NCBI GenBank assembly: GCA_020622165.1
Contig: JACNMN010000004.1
Location: forward strand, 1-64,000
From: Boseongicola sp. H5
Lineage (GTDB): Bacteria > Pseudomonadota > Alphaproteobacteria > Rhodobacterales > Rhodobacteraceae
Length of the DNA: 64,000 nt
Reading direction: 5' to 3'
The position numbers were made by a program, and so were the translations under genes. This document shows positions 54,385-62,794 of the stretch, piece after piece; the stretch's first letter is position 1, and each line of letters begins with the position of its first letter. A model generated the notes under the pieces. That model had not been told where the DNA came from. It saw only the letters and a program-made list of their open reading frames with translations, and ran no database searches.

Positions 54385-55802
54385 GCATGCTGTCGCGCAT
54401 ATCCATCCGGTATCTGCCCTTTGCGGACGCAGCCAGCGACGGCCTGCCCATGGGCGAGCTTCTGCGGCTTTCGCTGTTTCAGGTTTCCGTCGGCATGGCC
54501 GGGGTTCTGCTTCTGGGCACGCTGAACCGCGTGATGATCGTGGAGCTTTCGGTGCCCGCCGTTCTGGTCGCGATCATGGTGGCGCTGCCGGTGCTGATCG
54601 CCCCGTTCCGCGCGCTTCTGGGGTTCAAGTCCGACAATTACCGCTCCTCGATCGGCTGGAAGCGCATCCCCTATCTCTGGTTCGGCTCCATCTGGCAAAT
54701 GGGCGGGCTGGCGGTGATGCCTGCGGCGCTGCTCGTTCTGGGTGGCGATGTTGTTCACAACGTGCCCTTCGCCGGTGAGGTGCTTGCCGCGCTGGCCTTC
54801 CTGATGACCGGTCTGGGCATGCATATGACCCAGACCGCCGGTCTAGCGCTCGCCGCCGACCGCGCGTCGGAGGAGGCCCGCCCCCGCGTCGTGGCCCTTC
54901 TCTATGTGATGTTCCTGATTGGCATGGGCATCTCCGCCCTCGTGGTGGGCTGGTTCCTGCGCGATTTCACGCCGCTGAAGCTTATTCAGGTCGTCCAGTC
55001 CGCCGCCCTGATCACCCTGATCCTGAACCTCATCGCATTGTGGAAACAGGAACGCGTCCGCCCGATGACGAGGCAAGAGCGCGCCGCGCCGCGTCCCAGC
55101 TTCCGCGACGCCTGGGCCGATTATGCCAATGGCGGGACAGCCGGGCGGCTTCTGGTCGTGGTCTTTCTGGGCACCATGGCCTTCAACATGCAGGATGTCC
55201 TGCTGGAACCCTATGGCGGGGAGATCCTCGGCCTGTCGGTGTCCGCCACGACCCTGCTGACGGCCACCTGGGCCGCCGGTGCGCTGGTCGGGTTCGCGCT
55301 GGCCGCCAAATGGCTGGCGGGCGGCATCAATCCCTACCGGATGGCGGCGCGCGGCATTCTGGCCGGTGTCGCGGCCTTCTGCGCCGTGATCTTTGCAAAC
55401 CCGATGGGCTCCGAAGTGCTGTTCTTTGCCGGTGCCTGCGGCATCGGCTTTGGCGGCGGTCTCTTCGCGGTGGCCACGCTGACCGCCGCGATGACGATGC
55501 CGGCGCAGGGCATGGCCGGGCGCGGTCTGGCGCTCGGGGCCTGGGGCGCGGCGCAGGCCACGGCGGCGGGCCTGTCCATCGCCATCGGCGGCGGGGTGCG
55601 CGATCTGGTCAATCAGGCCGCCATGTCCGGCAGTCTGGGCGAGGCGCTTGCCAATCCCGGCACCGGCTATTCGGTCGTCTATCACCTGGAAATTCTGTTG
55701 CTGTTCGCAACGCTCATCGCGCTTGGCCCGCTGGTGCGGACCATCACAACCACACAGACCGGCAGCGTCCGCAAGATCGGCCTTGCCGACATGCCCACTT
55801 AA
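54381..55802 (+). CDS. lhaA: LhaA, PucC-family LH1 assembly protein
   Basis: This 473-residue twelve-helix protein is a paralogue of the Orf428-type protein in this window, sharing [18 protein letters not shown]. LhaA is needed for LH1 assembly in Rhodobacter and probably guides bacteriochlorophyll to the antenna. [28 protein letters not shown] and the bchM-lhaA-puhA order support the name. It overlaps bchM by ATGA, and puhA starts 26 bases after its stop. Confidence 0.95.
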   Translation: MSMLSRISIRYLPFADAASDGLPMGELLRLSLFQVSVGMAGVLLLGTLNRVMIVELSVPAVLVAIMVALPVLIAPFRALLGFKSDNYRSSIGWKRIPYLWFGSIWQMGGLAVMPAALLVLGGDVVHNVPFAGEVLAALAFLMTGLGMHMTQTAGLALAADRASEEARPRVVALLYVMFLIGMGISALVVGWFLRDFTPLKLIQVVQSAALITLILNLIALWKQERVRPMTRQERAAPRPSFRDAWADYANGGTAGRLLVVVFLGTMAFNMQDVLLEPYGGEILGLSVSATTLLTATWAAGALVGFALAAKWLAGGINPYRMAARGILAGVAAFCAVIFANPMGSEVLFFAGACGIGFGGGLFAVATLTAAMTMPAQGMAGRGLALGAWGAAQATAAGLSIAIGGGVRDLVNQAAMSGSLGEALANPGTGYSVVYHLEILLLFATLIALGPLVRTITTTQTGSVRKIGLADMPT

Positions 55803-55828
55803 CCGACGGGTCACGAAGGAGACCAAAC

Positions 55829-56599
55829 ATGACAAGCACCTTTTTCGGAACGTTCGATCTGGCCAGCCTGTCGATCTGGCTGTTCTGGATCTTCTTCGCC
55901 CTCTTGATCTACTACCTGCAGACCGAGAACATGCGCGAAGGCTATCCGCTGGAAAACGATGACGGAACGCAATCGGCCAATCAGGGCCTGTTTCCTGTCC
56001 CCAGCCCGAAAACCTTCAAGCTGCCCCACAATCGGGGCGAGGTCACCGTGCCCGGGCCCGACCTGCAAGCGCGCGGAGAGGTGGCGCTGAAGCGGACGAA
56101 CCCCGCCAATGGCTATCCGTTCGAGCCGACCGGCGACCCGATGCTGGACGGTGTCGGCCCCGCCTCCTGGGCGAAACGCCGCGACCTGCCCGAGCTTGAC
56201 GGCCACGGCCACAGCAAGATCGTTCCCATGGGCGCGACCGAGGGCTATCGTGTTTCCGCCGGGCGCGACCCGCGCGGGTTGCCGGTGGAGGCCGGGGACG
56301 GAGAGATCGTGGGCGAGATCAGCGACATGTGGCTGGACGCGCCCGAACAGCTGGTCCGCTATCTGTCCATCGAACTTGATGCGGATCATGGCGGGGGCAC
56401 CCGCCTCGTGCCAATCCATTACTGCAAGATCAAATCCGACCGGGTGAAGATCAACGCGATCTTCGGCAAGCATTTCGCGAATGTGCCGGTCACCAAATCC
56501 CCCAATCAGGTCACCCTTTTGGAGGAGGAGAAGATCTCGGCCTACTATGCCGGAGGCATTCTCTACGCCTCGCAAGAGCGGCTCGACCCCGCCATCTGA
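55829..56599 (+). CDS. puhA: Photosynthetic reaction centre H subunit
   Basis: This 256-residue protein has one membrane helix near the N-terminus ([31 protein letters not shown]) and a cytoplasmic beta-barrel ([27 protein letters not shown]) that caps the quinone side of PufLM. AGGAG lies 9 bases upstream. It is followed by puhB after 13 bases. Confidence 0.98.
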   Translation: MTSTFFGTFDLASLSIWLFWIFFALLIYYLQTENMREGYPLENDDGTQSANQGLFPVPSPKTFKLPHNRGEVTVPGPDLQARGEVALKRTNPANGYPFEPTGDPMLDGVGPASWAKRRDLPELDGHGHSKIVPMGATEGYRVSAGRDPRGLPVEAGDGEIVGEISDMWLDAPEQLVRYLSIELDADHGGGTRLVPIHYCKIKSDRVKINAIFGKHFANVPVTKSPNQVTLLEEEKISAYYAGGILYASQERLDPAI

Positions 56600-56612
56600 G
56601 GAGGAGAAACCG

Positions 56613-57248
56613 ATGTCCCACGACGACTTTCAGACCGAGCCTGTCCGTGGATTGCCCGAAAACCTGCCCGCGGGCGAAGAGATCCTGTGGCAGGGCCAGC
56701 CGGACTGGTGGGCCCTGGCTCGGGAATCACTCAGCCTGTACTGGGTGGCCGGCTATTTCGCCTTCCTCTTCGCCTGGCGCACCATCGCCGGCGCTGCGGG
56801 CGAAAGCTGGGCCGCCAGCGCCAATGCCGCGTCCTTCTTTCTGGTCCTTGGCGCCATCGTCTGCGCGCTGCTGGTGCTGATCGCCTATGTTCAGGCCAAA
56901 TCGACCGTCTACACGCTGACCAATCGGCGCGTGGCGCTGCGGATCGGCGCGGCGCTCACGATGACGCTGAACCTGCCGTTCCGACAGATCGCCAATGCGA
57001 CGCTGGCCAAGCGGGCCAACGGAACCGGCACGATCGCGCTGGAGCTTCTGCCCGGCGATGTGACGCTGAGCTACATGATGACATGGCCCCATGTGCGGCC
57101 GTGGCGGATGAAGCAGACCGAACCGGCGCTGCGCTGCATTCCGGATGTGGAAAAGGTCGCCGCCCTTCTGGCCGATGCGGCGGAAACCGCCGTGGCCGAG
57201 CCCGTCATCTCGCGCATCCCCGCGCCGGATGCCGTGGCGGCAGAATAG
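56613..57248 (+). CDS. puhB: PuhB, reaction-centre assembly factor
   Basis: This 211-residue membrane protein has an N-terminal GEEILWQGQPDWWALARES block, helices at about 42-60 and 74-95, and a PH-like domain (VYTLTNRRVALRIGAALTMTLNLPFRQI). It promotes reaction-centre assembly in Rhodobacter. GAGGAG precedes the ATG. It sits between puhA and puhC. Confidence 0.93.
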   Translation: MSHDDFQTEPVRGLPENLPAGEEILWQGQPDWWALARESLSLYWVAGYFAFLFAWRTIAGAAGESWAASANAASFFLVLGAIVCALLVLIAYVQAKSTVYTLTNRRVALRIGAALTMTLNLPFRQIANATLAKRANGTGTIALELLPGDVTLSYMMTWPHVRPWRMKQTEPALRCIPDVEKVAALLADAAETAVAEPVISRIPAPDAVAAE

Positions 57249-57263
57249 GGGAGGGTCGGAAAG

Positions 57264-57737
57264 ATGGCTCTGAGCCCCGAAGAAAGACTCGTCATCCGCG
57301 ACAAGGAGATGATCCCCACGGTGCTGATCCGCGCGATGTTCGTGCTGTGCCTGTGTGTGCTGATCATCGTGGCCTATGCCACCGCGACCAATCGCCCGCT
57401 GGAGGCGCTGCCGCCCTCGCTTGAGGAACGGCCGGTGGCGCAGGAGCGGATGATCCGCCTGTTCGGCGAAATGGATGGCTCCGCCCGTGTACTCGACATG
57501 GACGGCAATGTGATCGCCACGCTGGCCGCCGATCAGGGCGGGTTTGTTGCGGGCGTTTACCGGGTTCTGGAACGTGAACGGGGGGCCGTCGGGCTGACCG
57601 GTTCCGAACCCATACGACTGGTGCTCTTTTCAGACGGGCGCATCGGATTACGCGACGACTACACCGATTTCCGGGCCGAACTCATCGGTTTCGGGGCGGA
57701 CAACACGCGGGTCTTCGCCCGCTTGCTGGAGGAATGA
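57264..57737 (+). CDS. puhC: PuhC, photosynthetic complex assembly protein
   Basis: This 157-residue protein has a single N-terminal membrane helix (LIRAMFVLCLCVLIIVAYATAT) and a C-terminal periplasmic domain with MDGNVIATLAADQGGFVAG and RLVLFSDGRIGLRDD. Known puhC mutants are impaired in LH1-reaction-centre organisation. The stop is overlapped by an alternative start of the next small gene. Confidence 0.9.
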   Translation: MALSPEERLVIRDKEMIPTVLIRAMFVLCLCVLIIVAYATATNRPLEALPPSLEERPVAQERMIRLFGEMDGSARVLDMDGNVIATLAADQGGFVAGVYRVLERERGAVGLTGSEPIRLVLFSDGRIGLRDDYTDFRAELIGFGADNTRVFARLLEE

Positions 57738-57742
57738 CCAAC

Positions 57743-58039
57743 ATGGGACTGTTTACGAGAGAAACCGAAACGGCGCCTTGCCAGGTTGAGGTAAGCCACA
57801 AGTTCGACAGCCTGCACGCGCATATGAAATTTCTGAACGGCGCGGTGATCCATCCCGGGGACGAAGTGCTCGTCCACGGCGCTCCGATCATGGCGCCCTA
57901 TGGCGAAGTCGTGATCGAGGACCGCATGGCCACGATCACCCGGGCCTCCAAGCTGGAACAGCTCTGGACCCGGATGACCGGCGATTTCGAGTTCATGGAA
58001 CTCTGCGAATTTTCCTTCAGTGAGGAGGTCTCGGTATGA
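57743..58039 (+). CDS. Small conserved-position protein between puhC and acsF (function unknown)
   Basis: This 98-residue soluble protein starts MGLFTRETETAPCQVEVSHKF and has a HAHMKFLNGAVIHPGDEVLVHG middle, which reads like a small beta domain. From memory, photosynthesis clusters of Rhodobacterales often carry a gene of about 95 codons here, with no assigned function. GGAGGA lies at a 9-base spacing from ATG 57743. ATG 57734, overlapping the puhC stop, would add three residues. The 3' end overlaps acsF as ATGA, so it is co-translated with the cyclase. Two cysteines and three histidines could bind a metal, but no clear motif is present. Confidence 0.85.
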   Translation: MGLFTRETETAPCQVEVSHKFDSLHAHMKFLNGAVIHPGDEVLVHGAPIMAPYGEVVIEDRMATITRASKLEQLWTRMTGDFEFMELCEFSFSEEVSV

Positions 58040-59151
58040 ACGTCCAACGCACCCATTCCGCCGACGCCGCAACCGTCGAAGAAGCCCTGGCCGCCGACAA
58101 CCACCAGGGCGTCGTCGACAGCGAGGGCGCCACCGCGCTGGCCATGCAGAACACGCTTCTGACCCCGCGCTTCTACACCACCGATTTCGACGAGATGGAC
58201 GCCATCGACGTGACACCCGTGCGCGCCGACTGGGACAAGCTCATCGCCCAGATGAAATCGGACCCGAACAAGGGCCATTTCAAGAAGAACGAAGACTGGG
58301 ACAGCGTCGACTGGGAGAATATGGAGCCGAGGCTGAAAGCCGAGTTCATCGACTTTCTGGTGTCGTCCTGTACCGCCGAGTTTTCGGGATGCGTCCTTTA
58401 CAAGGAGATGAAGCGGCGCGGCAATAACGAGGATATCGTGACGCTGTTCCAGCTCATGGCGCGGGACGAGGCGCGCCATGCGGGCTTCATCAACGATGCG
58501 CTCCGCGAGGCGGGCATCGCCGTCAATCTGGGCTTTCTGACGCAGAAGAAGAAATACACCTATTTCCGGCCCAAGTTCATCTACTACGCCACCTACCTGT
58601 CGGAAAAGATCGGCTATGCCCGCTACATCACCATCTACCGGCATCTGGAGAAGCACCCGGAGCATCGGTTCCACCCGATCTTCAAGTGGTTCCGGGAGTG
58701 GTGCAACGACGAGTTCAGCCATGGCGAGGCCTTCGCGCTGCTGATGAAGACCGATCCGAAACTGACCAGCGGCGGCAACGTCCTGTGGATCAAGTTCTTC
58801 CTCACCGCGGTCTATTCCACCATGTATGTCCGCGATCATCAGCGCCCGGCCTTTCACGAGGCGCTGGGCGTTGATCCCGACTGGTACGGGCAGGAGGTCT
58901 TCCGCAAGACCTCCGCGATTTCCGAGCAGATCTTCCCGATCACGCTCGATATCGACCATCCGCGCTGGATGAAGGGTCTGAAGCGGCTGCAAAAGGCCAA
59001 TGCCGATCTGGCGGCGGCCAAGCAGCGCGGCAGCCTGCTGGGTCGTATCGGGCCCAGCGCGCGCGCCGCGATGGCGTTTGTCTCCCTCTTCACCATTCCG
59101 GCCAAGAAACACGCCGTGCCGGACACCACGAGAATGGAGCCCGCCTACTGA
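58036..59151 (+). CDS. acsF: AcsF, oxygen-dependent Mg-protoporphyrin IX monomethyl ester cyclase
   Basis: This 371-residue diiron enzyme forms the isocyclic ring E using O2. Ferritin-like iron ligands appear in LVSSCTAEFSGCVLYKEM, LMARDEARHAGFINDAL and CNDEFSHGEAFALLM. Its presence and the lack of bchE in the window suggest aerobic bacteriochlorophyll synthesis. It overlaps the small gene upstream and puhE downstream (TGATG). Confidence 0.97.
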   Translation: MNVQRTHSADAATVEEALAADNHQGVVDSEGATALAMQNTLLTPRFYTTDFDEMDAIDVTPVRADWDKLIAQMKSDPNKGHFKKNEDWDSVDWENMEPRLKAEFIDFLVSSCTAEFSGCVLYKEMKRRGNNEDIVTLFQLMARDEARHAGFINDALREAGIAVNLGFLTQKKKYTYFRPKFIYYATYLSEKIGYARYITIYRHLEKHPEHRFHPIFKWFREWCNDEFSHGEAFALLMKTDPKLTSGGNVLWIKFFLTAVYSTMYVRDHQRPAFHEALGVDPDWYGQEVFRKTSAISEQIFPITLDIDHPRWMKGLKRLQKANADLAAAKQRGSLLGRIGPSARAAMAFVSLFTIPAKKHAVPDTTRMEPAY

Positions 59152-59969
59152 TGCTCGCCTCCCCCTGGATCGCGGCCCTTGTGGCACTGTTTCTCTGGTG
59201 GTTCTCCACCGGCGCGATCCTTGTGGCGGTGCGCCGCGCCGAACGGGAAGGCGGCAATGCCCGCCAATGGGTGGTTCTCATGAACCTCCCCTTTCTCGTC
59301 CTCGGGGCGGTCGGTTTTCTCGACACGCTGGGGAACACCTCCGTCGCGGGGGCCTATATCGGCTTTCTCTCGGCGCTTGCGCTCTGGGGCTGGGTGGAAC
59401 TCACCTTCCTGACCGGCGTCATCACCGGCCCCTATCGCGGCTATGCCAGGGACGGTGCCCCGGAATGGGAACGCTTCGTGCGCGCCTGGGGCACGGTCGC
59501 CTATCACGAACTGCTGCTTCTCGGGCTGCTTCTGGCGATGGTCTTCGCCTCCTGGGGCGCCGAAAACCAATTCGGCACCTGGACCTTCGCGATTCTCTTC
59601 GCGGCGCGCATCAGCGCCAAGCTGAACCTCTATCTCGGTGTGCGCAAAATCAATCTGGAGTTCATTCCCGAACACCTTACCCACCTGTCCAGCCATTTCC
59701 GCGTCGCGCGCATGAACGCGCTGTTCCCGGTGTCGATCACCGGACTCAGCTTCGCGCTGGCTTGCTGGATGGAACGCCTCTGGGGGGCGCAAACCCCGGG
59801 CGATATCGTGGGCTTTGCCCTGCTTGCCGCGCTGACCGCGCTGGCGCTCCTGGAGCACTGGTTCATGGTCCTGCCCCTGCCCGACGAAAAACTCTGGCGC
59901 TGGATGCTGCCAGACCCGACCCCGGGGCCCCGGCCGCGGGATACGACACCTAGCCAGACGATGAAGTGA
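59151..59969 (+). CDS. puhE: PuhE, photosynthetic complex assembly protein (DUF3623)
   Basis: This 272-residue protein has seven or so membrane helices, starting [53 protein letters not shown] and [23 protein letters not shown] are conserved blocks of the DUF3623/PuhE family. In Rhodobacter, PuhE modulates bacteriochlorophyll production. It lies between acsF and hemA. Confidence 0.92.
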   Translation: MLASPWIAALVALFLWWFSTGAILVAVRRAEREGGNARQWVVLMNLPFLVLGAVGFLDTLGNTSVAGAYIGFLSALALWGWVELTFLTGVITGPYRGYARDGAPEWERFVRAWGTVAYHELLLLGLLLAMVFASWGAENQFGTWTFAILFAARISAKLNLYLGVRKINLEFIPEHLTHLSSHFRVARMNALFPVSITGLSFALACWMERLWGAQTPGDIVGFALLAALTALALLEHWFMVLPLPDEKLWRWMLPDPTPGPRPRDTTPSQTMK

Positions 59970-59979
59970 GGATGCCCCG

Positions 59980-61194
59980 ATGAAATTTGACCAGCTGTTC
60001 CAAAATCAGCTCGACCAGTTGAAGGAAGAGGGCAACTACCGCATCTTCGCCGAGTTGCAGCGCAAGTGCGGCGCGTTTCCCAAGGTCGTCAATCATCACG
60101 AGGATGGCACGCGCGACGTGACCGTCTGGTGCTCCAACGACTATCTCGGCATGGGCCAGCACCCCAAGGTCGTGAACACGATGGTCGAGGCGGTGCAGAA
60201 TTGCGGCACCGGCGCAGGCGGCACACGCAACATCTCGGGCAACGCCTATCATCACAAGCGGCTGGAGGCGGAACTGGCCGACCTCCATCAGAAGGAAGAC
60301 GCGCTGCTCTTCACCTCCGGCTATGTCTCGAACTGGGCCGCGCTCTCCACGCTCGGGTCGCGCTTGCCCAATGCCGTGATTCTCAGCGACGAGCTGAACC
60401 ACGCCTCGATGATCGAAGGCATTCGCCATGCGCGCTGCCAGAAGGCCATCTGGAAGCATAACGACCCCGAAGATCTCGACCGCAAGCTGGCGGCCCTGCC
60501 CGCCAACGCAACCAAGATCGTGGCCTTCGAATCCGTCTATTCGATGGATGGCGACATCGCCCCGATCAGGGAAATTCTCGATGTCTGCGACAAGCATGGC
60601 GCCATGTCCTATATCGACGAGGTGCATGCGGTGGGCATGTATGGCCCGCGCGGTGGCGGCGTTGCCGAACGTGAGGGCCTGATGGACCGGATCACGCTGA
60701 TCGAAGGAACGCTCGGCAAGGCCTTCGGCGTGGTCGGTGGCTACATCACCGGCTCCCACGCGCTCTGCGATTTCATCCGCAGCTTTGCCAGCGGCTTCAT
60801 TTTCACCACCGCGCTGCCGCCCGCCTGTGCCGCGGCCGCGACGGCGTCGATCCGGCATCTCAAGGAAAGCAGCATCGAACGGGACATGCAGAAACGGCAG
60901 GTCAAACGCCTGCGGCAGCGTCTCGATGCCGAGGGCATTCCCCATGTGGACAACCCAAGCCATATCATCCCGGTGATGGTGAAGGATCCGGTCAAATGCC
61001 GGATGCTCAGCGATATCCTGATGGACCAGTTCGGGATCTACGTGCAGCCGATCAATTATCCGACCGTTCCCAAAGGCACCGAGCGGCTGCGCTTCACCCC
61101 CGGCCCGCTGCATACGGACGCCGATATCGACTATCTGGTCGAGGCGCTGAAAACGCTTTGGAAGCAATGCGCCATCGCCCATGCCGTGGCCTGA
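59980..61194 (+). CDS. hemA: 5-aminolevulinate synthase
   Basis: This 404-residue PLP enzyme condenses glycine and succinyl-CoA to 5-aminolevulinate (Shemin pathway), feeding both haem and bacteriochlorophyll. [23 protein letters not shown], the [12 protein letters not shown] aspartate region and the PLP lysine in [13 protein letters not shown] are present. GAGG lies just before the ATG. Being in the photosynthesis operon, it is probably the photosynthesis-linked copy. Another hemA may exist elsewhere. Confidence 0.97.
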   Translation: MKFDQLFQNQLDQLKEEGNYRIFAELQRKCGAFPKVVNHHEDGTRDVTVWCSNDYLGMGQHPKVVNTMVEAVQNCGTGAGGTRNISGNAYHHKRLEAELADLHQKEDALLFTSGYVSNWAALSTLGSRLPNAVILSDELNHASMIEGIRHARCQKAIWKHNDPEDLDRKLAALPANATKIVAFESVYSMDGDIAPIREILDVCDKHGAMSYIDEVHAVGMYGPRGGGVAEREGLMDRITLIEGTLGKAFGVVGGYITGSHALCDFIRSFASGFIFTTALPPACAAAATASIRHLKESSIERDMQKRQVKRLRQRLDAEGIPHVDNPSHIIPVMVKDPVKCRMLSDILMDQFGIYVQPINYPTVPKGTERLRFTPGPLHTDADIDYLVEALKTLWKQCAIAHAVA

Positions 61195-61359
61195 ATCGGC
61201 GGGGTTCTGCGCTTGGGTTCCGTAACGTAAGCGCCTGAAACAGAGCCGTTATTTGCGTAAATCCGTCGCGTTTTCGTGATCGGAGCAAAAAAATGTGTGG
61301 TCTCTTCCCGGATTGCGTTAGGTATAGACCCGAACGTGAATATGGAAGGGAGTATACCT

Positions 61360-61815
61360 ATGAACCGCACGATGATTCTCGCCGCGGCGGCAACACTTCT
61401 CACGGCACCCATGGCCTTCGCCGACAGCCACGCCGCCACGCCAAGCGGCGATGCAGAGGCGGGCGAGGCGGCGTTTCGTCAGTGCATCGCGTGCCACGTC
61501 GTCGTGGATGCGGAGGGCGAAACCCTTGCCGGGCGCAACGCCCGCACCGGTCCGAACCTCTACCGCATTTCCGGGCGGACCGCCGGCACGGTCGAGGATT
61601 TCCGGTATTCCGGCTCCATGGTCGAAGCCGGGGAGGCCGGTCTGGTCTGGGACGAGGAAACCTTCGTGGCCTATGTTCAGGATCCCACCGGCTTCCTGCG
61701 CGAGTTTCTTGACGACAGCGGCGCACGCGGCTCGATGAGCTTCCGCGTCCGGTCCGAGGAAGACGCCGCGGATCTCTACGCCTATCTGGCGTCGCTGGCC
61801 CCGGCCGAGGAATAG
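61360..61815 (+). CDS. cycA: Cytochrome c2-type soluble electron carrier
   Basis: This 151-residue protein has a cleavable signal (about 1-21, ending MAFA) and one haem motif CIACH. RTGPNLYRISGRTAG and the axial methionine region GSMSFRV match class I cytochrome c2. The mature chain contains no lysine, about 24 acidic residues and about 10 arginines, which is unlike the basic Rhodobacter c2. It probably shuttles electrons from the cytochrome bc1 complex to PufC. GGAAGGGAG precedes the ATG. It follows hemA after 165 bases. Confidence 0.93.
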   Translation: MNRTMILAAAATLLTAPMAFADSHAATPSGDAEAGEAAFRQCIACHVVVDAEGETLAGRNARTGPNLYRISGRTAGTVEDFRYSGSMVEAGEAGLVWDEETFVAYVQDPTGFLREFLDDSGARGSMSFRVRSEEDAADLYAYLASLAPAEE

Positions 61816-61851
61816 ATCCCTCCCGCCGACGGCGGAGGGCGAAACATGGTT

Positions 61852-61880
61852 AAAAAGGCGGCCCTCGGGGCCGCCTTTTT
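61852..61880. terminator. Bidirectional terminator between cycA and bchO
   Basis: AAAAAGGCGGCC, a short loop and GGCCGCCTTTTT form a GC stem flanked by A- and T-runs, so it can terminate both the rightward bchF-cycA unit and the leftward bchD-bchO unit. A second stem (CCCTCCCGCCG / CGGCGGAGGG with one bulge) lies at about 61818-61839, just after the cycA stop. Confidence 0.85.
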
Positions 61881-62794
61881 CAGTCGCGAATCCGGGCGGC
61901 GGCAAACCCCGCAATTTCCGCCAGAACGCGCTCCGGCGCTTCTTCATGCGCGATATGGCCCACCCCATCCAGCCGCAGCAGCCGTGCATCGGGCATCGCA
62001 CCCGCCGCCCGTTCCGCCACGGCCAGCGGAACCGCGCTGTCTTCGGTCCCGTGCAGGAACAGCGCCGGCACCTCGATCTCCGGCAGCGCGCGGGTCAACT
62101 CCTCCAGCGACCATGCCGCCATCATCGCCAGCGTGCCTTCGACATGTTTCCGGTCGGAAATCAGCCGCTGGTAAAGCCGCAGCCCCTCCTCGCTCAGCTC
62201 CGTCCCGGACGTGCCGACCAGATTGCGCACGCTGGCCATCGATGCGCCGCCCCGCGCCAGCAGCAGGCCCGCAAACGGGTTCAGCACCAGCGCCTTGGCC
62301 ATGATCGGAAACAGCCAGCCCGCCGCGCCCTTGAAGTTTTCCAGGGCGCCGTTGATGATCACGACCCCCTGCGGCGGCACCGCCATCGTCCGCGCCAGTT
62401 GCAGCGCCACGGCGGAGCCCGCGGAATGCCCGACGATAAGCCGCGGCTCCGCCTCCAGGTGCGCCAGCAACGCGGCGACGTCAAGCGCCACCGCCGGCAG
62501 GCCCGAGCGCCCCCGCGCACCGGTTCGGGTAAACCCATGCCCCGGCAGGTCCAGCGCGATCACCCGGTGTTGCCTGGCCAGTTCAGGCATCACCTCGCGC
62601 CATGAATGGCTGGATGCGCCCGCCCCGTGCAGCAAAAGCAGATCGGGACCATCCCCCATGATCTGCACATGCCACCGATGCGGGGCGGCGGCGACGATCC
62701 GGCTATGGCCGACCAGCGGCCAGTCATCCGGCACCACCCCTTTGGCGGGGTGCGGGAGCGCCGCGCGCGCAGGATCGTCTGCGGCGGCGCTCAT
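61880..62794 (-). CDS. bchO: BchO, alpha/beta hydrolase of the Mg-chelatase operon
   Basis: This 304-residue protein has LLLLHGAGASSHSWREVMPELA, the nucleophile elbow LIVGHSAGSAVALQLA, and the late histidine in LDGVGHIAHEEAP. It is consistently encoded with bchI and bchD, and a role in Mg-chelatase or assembly has been proposed but not proven. Its ATG overlaps the bchD stop as ATGA. The frame extends upstream inside bchD without support. Confidence 0.92.
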   Translation of the reverse strand: MSAAADDPARAALPHPAKGVVPDDWPLVGHSRIVAAAPHRWHVQIMGDGPDLLLLHGAGASSHSWREVMPELARQHRVIALDLPGHGFTRTGARGRSGLPAVALDVAALLAHLEAEPRLIVGHSAGSAVALQLARTMAVPPQGVVIINGALENFKGAAGWLFPIMAKALVLNPFAGLLLARGGASMASVRNLVGTSGTELSEEGLRLYQRLISDRKHVEGTLAMMAAWSLEELTRALPEIEVPALFLHGTEDSAVPLAVAERAAGAMPDARLLRLDGVGHIAHEEAPERVLAEIAGFAAARIRD

